A stretch of DNA of 64,000 nucleotides from Hyphomicrobiales bacterium. GTDB taxonomy: Bacteria; Pseudomonadota; Alphaproteobacteria; Rhizobiales; Beijerinckiaceae. This document shows, piece by piece, positions 58,230 through 64,000 of the stretch; within the stretch, counting starts at the first letter, position 1, and each line of letters opens with the position of its first letter. The notes beneath the pieces were generated by a model. The model did not search any database, was not told the DNA's origin, and was given only the letters and a program-made list of their open reading frames with translations. Location of the stretch: assembly GCA_027489955.1 (NCBI GenBank), contig JAIXYZ010000009.1, forward strand, positions 1 to 64,000. The letters are read 5' to 3'. The translations under genes were made by a program, and so were the position numbers.

Positions 58230-59054
58230 TCAGTCGCGGCGATAGATCAGGTTCAGCCGCGTCGTCGCCTCGTGGCGATAGCCGCGGCCGGCGAGCAGCG
58301 CCGGCAGGTCCGCCTGCCAGCGGCCCTGGCCGTTCTCGATGATGACGAGCTTCGGCAGCAGCGAATCCGGCGCCTCGGCGAGGAACGGCATGAGGATCAG
58401 GTCCTCGGCCCCTTCCACGTCGAGCTTCATCGCGTCGATTCGCGTGAAGCCTTCCGCCTCCAGCAGGCCGGACAGGGTCACGGCCGGAACGCGGATGGCG
58501 GACGCCTGGCCGTTGGCGATGAACTTCACGCTCGCCTCGCCCTTGTTGCGCGCGTCCAGGAACAGGGTGAGCTGTCCGGGCTTGTCGGCGACGGCGCAGG
58601 CCACCGCCTTGATCGAGCCGAACGGGTTGAGGCTGATGTTCTGGGTCAGCCGCTCGAACACCTCGGGCTGCGGCTCGACCGCCAGGATGCGCGTGCGCGG
58701 GCCGCCGAGAGCCGCGACGAAGAGCGAATAGACGCCCACATTGGCGCCGATATCCACAAACACGAAATCGTCCCGCACCGCGGCGGCCAGCGTGTCCCGC
58801 TCCACCGGGTCGAAATATTGCGGCGTGAACAGCACCCGCTTTTCGCAGACATTGGCATCGGGATAGAGCCGCAGGCGCGCGCCGAAGGTCTCGATGTCCA
58901 CCGGCCGGCCGCGCAGGACCTTGAGCCCGAGCTTGCGCAGCGCGTAGGCCATGCGACGCCCCGCCCAGGTGTCCGCCATCCCGCGGGTGAGCGCGATGGT
59001 CCGGCTGGCGAGGCCTTCGGGCGCAAAGGCGCCGAACGGCTGGGATTCTGGCAT
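58230..59054 (-). CDS. FkbM family methyltransferase
   Basis: The 274-residue enzyme has the SAM-binding pattern FVDIGANVGVYSLFVAAL, LAVEPQPEVFERLTQNISLNPF, and AMKLDVEGAEDLIL. FkbM proteins methylate hydroxyls in sugars or polyketides; substrate unknown. The ATG at 59054 is preferred, as the upstream frame has no homology. It starts 141 bases from the divergent map gene. Confidence 0.9.
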   Translation of the reverse strand: MPESQPFGAFAPEGLASRTIALTRGMADTWAGRRMAYALRKLGLKVLRGRPVDIETFGARLRLYPDANVCEKRVLFTPQYFDPVERDTLAAAVRDDFVFVDIGANVGVYSLFVAALGGPRTRILAVEPQPEVFERLTQNISLNPFGSIKAVACAVADKPGQLTLFLDARNKGEASVKFIANGQASAIRVPAVTLSGLLEAEGFTRIDAMKLDVEGAEDLILMPFLAEAPDSLLPKLVIIENGQGRWQADLPALLAGRGYRHEATTRLNLIYRRD

Positions 59055-59195
59055 GGCGGCCTTGAGGTCGTTGAACTTGGCGGCGGCGTATCCGGCCGCT
59101 CTTACCCCCGCCCGCCGGTCAAGGAAAGGCCCGCGGCCCGTCGCGACGTCGCAGCCGCCTTGACCGGCTCCGCGCCATCCCTCACATCTCAGGCC

Positions 59196-60023
59196 ATGAC
59201 CTTCGTCGATGCCTCGTCCGCCCCGCGCCGCAAGACCGGCGCCATCAAGATCCATGGCCCCTCAGATTTCGAGGGCATGCGCCGCGCCGGCCGCCTGGTG
59301 GCGCAGGCGCTGGATTCGCTCGTGCCGCACGTCCAGCCGGGCGTCACGACGAAGCGGCTGGATGACCTGGCCTTCCAGTTCGCCATGGACCACGGCGCCT
59401 ATCCCGCGACGCTGAACTATCGCGGCTACCGCCATTCGATCTGCACCTCGATCAACCATGTCGTCTGCCACGGCATCCCCGACGAGAAGCCGCTGCGCGA
59501 GGGAGACATCGTCAACATCGATGCGACCCTGATCGTGGACGGATGGCACGGCGACGCCAGCCGCATGTACTATGTCGGCGAAGTGCCCCGTAAGGCGGCC
59601 CGCCTCTGCGAGGTCACCTACGAGTGCCTGATGCGCGGCATCGCCGCGATCAGGCCTGGCGCCCATCTGGGCGACATCGGCGCGGCGATCCAGGCCTATG
59701 CGGAGGCGGAGCGCTGCTCCGTGGTCCGCGATTTCTGCGGGCACGGGCTCGGCCGCCTGTTCCACGACGAGCCCAACGTGCTCCATGTGGGCCGCAGGGG
59801 CGAGGGACCGGAGCTGAAGCCCGGCATGTTCTTCACCGTCGAGCCCATGATCAATCTGGGCCGCCCGCATGTTAAGGTCCTCGCCGACGGCTGGACGAGC
59901 GTCACCCGGGACCGGTCGCTGTCCGCCCAGTTCGAGCACAGCGTCGCCGTGACCGAGACCGGGTACGAGATCTTCACCGCATCCCCCGCCGGCCTCGACT
60001 TCCCCGCCCATCCGCGCCCATGA
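59196..60023 (+). CDS. map: methionine aminopeptidase, type I
   Basis: The 275-residue enzyme removes N-terminal methionine. It has [67 protein letters not shown] with the metal ligands Asp-Asp, [40 protein letters not shown] with His, Glu (segments), and [15 protein letters not shown]. It overlaps radC by 4 bases, and sfsA lies just upstream of the FkbM gene, an order known in Hyphomicrobiales. Confidence 0.96.
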   Translation: MTFVDASSAPRRKTGAIKIHGPSDFEGMRRAGRLVAQALDSLVPHVQPGVTTKRLDDLAFQFAMDHGAYPATLNYRGYRHSICTSINHVVCHGIPDEKPLREGDIVNIDATLIVDGWHGDASRMYYVGEVPRKAARLCEVTYECLMRGIAAIRPGAHLGDIGAAIQAYAEAERCSVVRDFCGHGLGRLFHDEPNVLHVGRRGEGPELKPGMFFTVEPMINLGRPHVKVLADGWTSVTRDRSLSAQFEHSVAVTETGYEIFTASPAGLDFPAHPRP

Positions 60024-60706
60024 GCGAAACGGACGACGCGCATTATCTCGGCCACCGCGAACGGCTCCGCGCCCGGTTCCGCGAGGCCGGGGGCGACGCG
60101 TTGCCCGATTACGAGCTCCTGGAGCTGATCCTCTTCCGCGCCATCCCGCGCCGGGACGTGAAACCCGTCGCCAAGGACCTGCTGCGCCGCTTCGGCAGCT
60201 TCGCCGAGGTGCTGGCCGCTCCGAGGGCGCGCCTTCTGGAGGTCAAGGGCCTCGGCGAGGCGGTCGTCGACGATCTCAAGGCGGTCGAGGCCGCCGCCCG
60301 GCGGCTGACCCGCGGCGCGGTCGCCAAGCGTCCGGTCCTGTCCTCCTGGTCCTCGGTCATCGATTATTGCCGCACGGCGATGGCCTTCGCCGACCGCGAG
60401 CAGTTCCGCATCCTCTTTCTCGACAAGCGCAACGCGCTCATCGCCGACGAGGTGCAGCAGACCGGCACCGTCGACCACACGCCCGTCTACCCGCGCGAGG
60501 TGGTGAAGCGGGCGCTGGAACTTTCGGCCACTGCGATCATCCTGGTGCACAATCACCCCTCGGGGGATCCCTCGCCCTCGGCGGCGGACATCCGCATGAC
60601 GCGCGACATCGTCGACATCGCCAAGCCGCTGGGCGTGGCCGTGCACGACCACATCATCGTCGGGCGCGAGGGCCACGCGAGCATGAAGGGCCTGCAACTC
60701 ATCTGA
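60020..60706 (+). CDS. radC: RadC family JAB-domain protein
   Basis: The 228-residue protein has an N-terminal helix-hairpin-helix part ([20 protein letters not shown]) and a C-terminal JAB/MPN domain (residues about 115-228) with [16 protein letters not shown], the HxH...D metal site, and the catalytic Glu in [12 protein letters not shown]. The role is uncertain (DNA-repair annotation is historical). It is coupled to map by a four-base ATGA overlap. Confidence 0.94.
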   Translation: MSETDDAHYLGHRERLRARFREAGGDALPDYELLELILFRAIPRRDVKPVAKDLLRRFGSFAEVLAAPRARLLEVKGLGEAVVDDLKAVEAAARRLTRGAVAKRPVLSSWSSVIDYCRTAMAFADREQFRILFLDKRNALIADEVQQTGTVDHTPVYPREVVKRALELSATAIILVHNHPSGDPSPSAADIRMTRDIVDIAKPLGVAVHDHIIVGREGHASMKGLQLI

Positions 60707-60712
60707 GCGCGA

Positions 60713-61198
60713 TCAGGCGAGGCCCTTCTCGAAGAAGTGGTCGGCGTAAGGGTTGTCGTTGTAGCGCCCGATCTCCCGGTATCCGAGGCGCCTGTAGAGC
60801 GTCTGCGCCTCCAGCAGCGTGCGGTTGGTGTCGAGGACGAGGCGGGTGAGGCCCAGGCTGCGCGCCTTGTCCTCCATCCGCGCCATCAGCCGGCGGGAGA
60901 GGCCGGCGCCGCGCACCGAAGCGTCGATCCACAGCCGCTTGATCTCGCCCGTGCCGGCCTCAAGCGGCACGAGCGCGACGCAGCCCACGGGGCGGCCGCC
61001 CTGCCGGGCCATCAGGAAATGGCCTTCGGCGGCGAGCGCACCGGCCAGCGCCTCCACCGGCGCGCCGGGATCGAATCCGCCGGGAAAACGGCGGTCGAGT
61101 TCGGCGAAGTAAGCCGCCAGGCAGGCCATCGCGTCGGGCGTGTCCGGCGGCTCGAAATCGATCGCGACGAGGGGGAGATCCGCTGCCGGCTGCTGCAT
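60713..61198 (-). CDS. GNAT family N-acetyltransferase
   Basis: The 161-residue protein shows the acetyl-CoA-binding motif A: IKRLWIDASVRGAGLSRRLMARMEDKARSLG, with R/Q-x-x-G-x-G/A pattern, and NRTLLEAQTLYRRLGYREIGRY. Substrate unknown. It converges with radC, six bases away. Confidence 0.9.
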   Translation of the reverse strand: MQQPAADLPLVAIDFEPPDTPDAMACLAAYFAELDRRFPGGFDPGAPVEALAGALAAEGHFLMARQGGRPVGCVALVPLEAGTGEIKRLWIDASVRGAGLSRRLMARMEDKARSLGLTRLVLDTNRTLLEAQTLYRRLGYREIGRYNDNPYADHFFEKGLA

Positions 61199-61253
61199 GC
61201 GGCAAGTCTAGCCGGGTGGCCGAAGCGCGCCTAGTCCGCCGGCGGCAGGCGCC

Positions 61254-61874
61254 TCAGGCGGGCGAGCCGACGCCCGGCCGCACGGGCCGGAACGCGTCCC
61301 ACAGGCGGATCGCCAGCGCGAGGCCGAGCACCAGGGCGAAGGGGACGTAGAACCCGTCCATGACCGCCCGCGGGATGTAGGACTTGGCGAAACCGAACCA
61401 CAGATAATACGCGCCGACGCGGTGCAGCCAGTGCCAGGTGACAGGGCCGAGGGCGGCCGCCGGACGCGGGAACGAGGTCGCCAGCATCGCCAGGATGAAC
61501 GCGTAGCCGATGCCGTTGATGACCAGGCCGATGGGTGGCTGCGACGCGGCCAGCAGGCCCGGCGCGTCCGCCACCCCGTAAGCCGCGATGGCGAGGGCGT
61601 GGACGAGATGGGAGCCGGCGAAGGCGATGCCGAGATAGCGGCGGTTGCGCCGCATCCAGTGCGTGAAGGCGTTGGGCCAACGCCGCAGGGCGGCGGACGC
61701 GGTGAACGCCAGCAGGAACAGGACCAGCGACGTGCGCGCCGTGAAGCGCAGGGCCGAGCGGGCGCCCTCGCTGCCGCCGAGCCCGAGGATGAGCGCCAGC
61801 GCCGCCGCCAGGATCAATCCGACGCTGAGCCCCACCAGCGTCCACCCCTCGATCCTGATCGCAAACCGCTTCAT
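61254..61874 (-). CDS. ferric reductase-like transmembrane domain protein (MsrQ-like)
   Basis: The 206-residue membrane protein has six predicted helices and histidines in the ferric reductase pattern (HLVHALAIAAYG and HWLHRVGAYYLWFGFAKSYI) for heme binding. It resembles the YedZ/MsrQ and ferric-reductase-like family, but the partner MsrP gene is not here. It may move electrons from the quinone pool to a periplasmic acceptor. Two or three histidines are in conserved positions. Confidence 0.8.
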   Translation of the reverse strand: MKRFAIRIEGWTLVGLSVGLILAAALALILGLGGSEGARSALRFTARTSLVLFLLAFTASAALRRWPNAFTHWMRRNRRYLGIAFAGSHLVHALAIAAYGVADAPGLLAASQPPIGLVINGIGYAFILAMLATSFPRPAAALGPVTWHWLHRVGAYYLWFGFAKSYIPRAVMDGFYVPFALVLGLALAIRLWDAFRPVRPGVGSPA

Positions 61875-62109
61875 AGCCCGCTCCGCCTCTGCATGTGATC
61901 ACTGATTACATGCCGACCTCCGCGGGTCAATCGGGGGTATGCTCCGCGTCCTGCCCATCTTTGGTGTGAACGGCGCATAGGCGAGCCGGTTGCCCCGCCC
62001 TATGTTCAAACTTTGTGCAGCTGCGGCCTCGCGGCCCGGCCGGCGACGACACGCCTTGATGGCGCGGATTTTGCGGCTACCGTGGCGGGACTGGGATGGG
62101 GAGGACCGA

Positions 62110-63525
62110 TTGGCGGCTTTCGACGAAATGGGCCTCGGCAATGGAGCCGTGCGCCCGGCCTACCGCGCGCTGAAAGCCTGGCTCGACAGCGCGCCCTCCG
62201 AACTTCTGGATCTCAGGCGCAGCCAGGCCGAGCACTTCTTCCGCCGCGTCGGCATCACCTTCGCAGTCTACGGGGACACCCAGGATACCGAGCGGCTGAT
62301 CCCGTTCGACATCATCCCGCGGATCATCACCGCCGGGGAATGGGCCATCCTGCGCAAGGGCTTGGAGCAGCGCGTCAACGCGCTCAACGCGTTCCTGCGC
62401 GACGTCTACGGGCCGCGCGAGTGCATCCGCGCGGGTATCATCCCGGCCGAACTGGTGGACCGGAACCCGTTCTACCGGGTCGAGATGATCGGGCGGAAAG
62501 TGCCCCACGACATCTACGTCCATATTTCCGGCATCGACATCGTGCGCGTGGATGCCGACACCTTCTACGTGCTGGAGGACAATGCCCGCACGCCCTCCGG
62601 CGTCTCCTACATGCTGGAGAACCGGGAGGTGATGATGCGCCTCTTTCCGGAGCTCTTCGCCGAACACCGGATCGCGCCGGTCGACAATTACCCCGATGCG
62701 CTCCTCGCCACGCTCCGCTCGGTCGCGCCGGAAGCGGGGCGGCGCAACCCCAACGTCGTGCTGCTCACGCCCGGCCAGTACAATTCGGCCTTCTACGAGC
62801 ACTCCTTCCTCGCCGACAAGCTGGGCGTGGAGCTGGTCGAGGGCTCGGACCTCTACGTGCGCGACGATGTCGTCTACATGCGCACGACCGAAGGCCCCCA
62901 GCGGGTCGACGTCATCTACCGCCGCATCGACGACGACTTCCTCGACCCCCTCACCTTCCGGCCCGACAGCGCGTTGGGCGTGCCCGGCCTGATGAATGCC
63001 TATCTCGCCGGCAACGTCACGCTCGCCAACGCGGTCGGCACGGGCGTCTGCGACGACAAGGCGGTCTATTCCTACATGCCGGAGATCGTGAAGTTCTTCT
63101 CCGGCGAGGAGCCGATCCTGAAGAACGTGCCGACATGGCGCTGCCGCGAGCCCGAAGCCCTGTCCTACGTGCTCGATCACCTGCCCGAGCTCGTCGTGAA
63201 GGAGGTCAACGGGTCCGGCGGCTACGGGATGCTGGTGGGTCCCCACGCGACCCAGCAGCAGATCCAGTCCTTCCGGAAGAAGCTGAAACACGATCCGGCG
63301 GGCTTCATCGCCCAGCCGACGCTCGCTTTGTCCACCTGCCCGACCTTCGCGGCGTCCGGCATCGCGCCGCGCCACGTGGACCTGCGGCCCTTCGTGCTGT
63401 CCGGCGCCGACGGGATCCGCTGCGTGCCGGGCGGGCTGACCCGCGTGGCGCTGAAGGAAGGGTCGCTCGTGGTCAATTCCAGCCAGGGTGGCGGAACCAA
63501 GGATACCTGGGTGCTCGATGCTTAG
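62110..63525 (+). CDS. circularly permuted ATP-grasp type 2 protein
   Basis: The 471-residue protein (TTG start at 62110 after GGGGAGGA; an ATG at 62059 without ribosome site is an alternative) belongs to the circularly permuted ATP-grasp family: FDEMGLGNGAVRPAYRALKAWL, RLIPFDIIPRIITAGEW, RNPFYRVEMIGRKVPHDIYVHISGIDIVRVD, DNARTPSGVSYMLENR, LPELVVKEVNGSGGYGMLVGPHAT and RPFVLSGADG (segments). The next gene is its usual partner, an alpha-E protein. In other bacteria these sit with a transglutaminase and a proteasome-type protease in a system thought to make or cleave small peptides. Confidence 0.92.
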   Translation: MAAFDEMGLGNGAVRPAYRALKAWLDSAPSELLDLRRSQAEHFFRRVGITFAVYGDTQDTERLIPFDIIPRIITAGEWAILRKGLEQRVNALNAFLRDVYGPRECIRAGIIPAELVDRNPFYRVEMIGRKVPHDIYVHISGIDIVRVDADTFYVLEDNARTPSGVSYMLENREVMMRLFPELFAEHRIAPVDNYPDALLATLRSVAPEAGRRNPNVVLLTPGQYNSAFYEHSFLADKLGVELVEGSDLYVRDDVVYMRTTEGPQRVDVIYRRIDDDFLDPLTFRPDSALGVPGLMNAYLAGNVTLANAVGTGVCDDKAVYSYMPEIVKFFSGEEPILKNVPTWRCREPEALSYVLDHLPELVVKEVNGSGGYGMLVGPHATQQQIQSFRKKLKHDPAGFIAQPTLALSTCPTFAASGIAPRHVDLRPFVLSGADGIRCVPGGLTRVALKEGSLVVNSSQGGGTKDTWVLDA

Positions 63526-64000
63526 CCGTACCGCCGACCAGATCTACTGGACCGCCCGCTATGTGGAGCGCGCGGAGTTCCTCGCCCGCATCCTGGAGGC
63601 CACCCTGCGCCTTTCCTCGCTGCCGTCCAATTACGGCGGCGCAGGAACGGAGTGGGATTCCGCCGTCCTGACCTCCGGCTGCGCGTCGGCCTTCTACAAG
63701 GCCCACCCCTATGCCGACGAGCACAACGTGCGGGAATTCCTGGCCTTCAGCCCGGACAACCCCTCCTCCATCCGCAATTGCCTCGCCATTGCCCGCACCA
63801 ATGCGAGGGCGGTCCGCACGGCGCTGACGGTGGAGATGTGGGATGCGCTCAACGGCGCCTGGCTCGAGCTTCGGCAGTTCGACAGCAAGAAGATGGGGCG
63901 CGAGGATTTCGCCCGCTTCCTCGACTGGGTGAAGAACGTCTCGCTGACTTTCGACGGCTCCGCCTACCGCACGATGCTGCGCAACGACGCCTACTGGTTC
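63518..64000 (+). CDS. alpha-E domain protein, N-terminal part (cut by window edge)
   Basis: The frame begins ATG at 63518, overlapping the ATP-grasp stop by eight bases, and runs open for 161 codons to the window end. It reads MLSRTADQIYWTARYVERAEFLARILEATLRL in parts, the N-terminal signature of the alpha-E (DUF403-like) helical family that is always coupled to circularly permuted ATP-grasp proteins. The protein is normally about 300 residues, so half is missing here. Confidence 0.92.
   Translation, partial: MLSRTADQIYWTARYVERAEFLARILEATLRLSSLPSNYGGAGTEWDSAVLTSGCASAFYKAHPYADEHNVREFLAFSPDNPSSIRNCLAIARTNARAVRTALTVEMWDALNGAWLELRQFDSKKMGREDFARFLDWVKNVSLTFDGSAYRTMLRNDAYWF

Overview
The window is GC-rich chromosomal DNA of an alphaproteobacterium. 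It is most likely from the order Hyphomicrobiales (Rhizobiales), although I cannot name the genus. Reasons: TTGACA-type and EcfG-type (GGAAC-N16/17-CGTT) promoters, perfect CtrA boxes (TTAA-N7-TTAA), an excess of CcrM sites (GANTC) at one locus, and a gene set typical of that group (BTLCP proteases, PAS_5, DUF2336, DUF3126, zf-CHCC, a PRC-barrel protein, livHMGF, and sfsA, map and radC close together). No insertion sequence, prophage or CRISPR array is present.

Layout. 1-5.65 kb: start of EF-Tu, a small cluster (host-attachment protein, DUF2267, a phasin-like protein, dodecin) flanked by two FNR/FixK-type boxes, and an aldehyde dehydrogenase/DapA-family operon opposite a LysR regulator. 5.79-7.90 kb: a 2-kb low-GC island inserted in the 3' end of tRNA-Gly(TCC), bounded by a perfect 46-bp direct repeat and carrying a TIR-domain protein with an unrecognised C-terminal domain. 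7.85-10.3 kb: tRNA-Gly, tRNA-Tyr, rlmB, two secreted proteins and a predicted small RNA. 10.3-13.8 kb: branched-chain amino-acid type ABC transporter without its binding protein, then tRNA-Thr. 14-27.4 kb: diguanylate cyclase, envelope proteins, two response regulators, a ROK-family protein whose motifs look circularly permuted, NAD kinase, lytic transglycosylase, and CoA-ester and flavin enzymes. 27.5-39.5 kb: YfhO-like membrane protein, thrS, an outer-membrane/periplasmic pair, yidD, hisI, patatin, CBS and rhomboid proteins. 39.9-44.9 kb: a run of genes with CtrA boxes (PAS_5, tandem PilZ, two LapG-like BTLCP proteases, membrane proteins). 45-56 kb: cysE, a 21-bp-phased GANTC array, hydrolases, msrB, isocitrate-dehydrogenase-like gene with divergent LysR, tRNA-Leu, antiporter, acyl-CoA/ACP synthetase. 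56-64 kb: gpt, cinA-type gene, sfsA, FkbM, map-radC and the start of an ATP-grasp/alpha-E cassette that runs off the end.

The most interesting items are: (1) the TIR island as a candidate anti-phage module; (2) a predicted ~68-nt sRNA with its own EcfG promoter, C-rich 5' region and intrinsic terminator; (3) a regular 21-bp array of GANTC sites downstream of the 46.3-kb hydrolase gene; (4) the CtrA-box cluster around PilZ and LapG-like proteins; (5) a ROK protein with permuted motif order; (6) a terminator-like hairpin that buries a Shine-Dalgarno sequence. All functional statements are inferred from sequence reading only; no database search was run.
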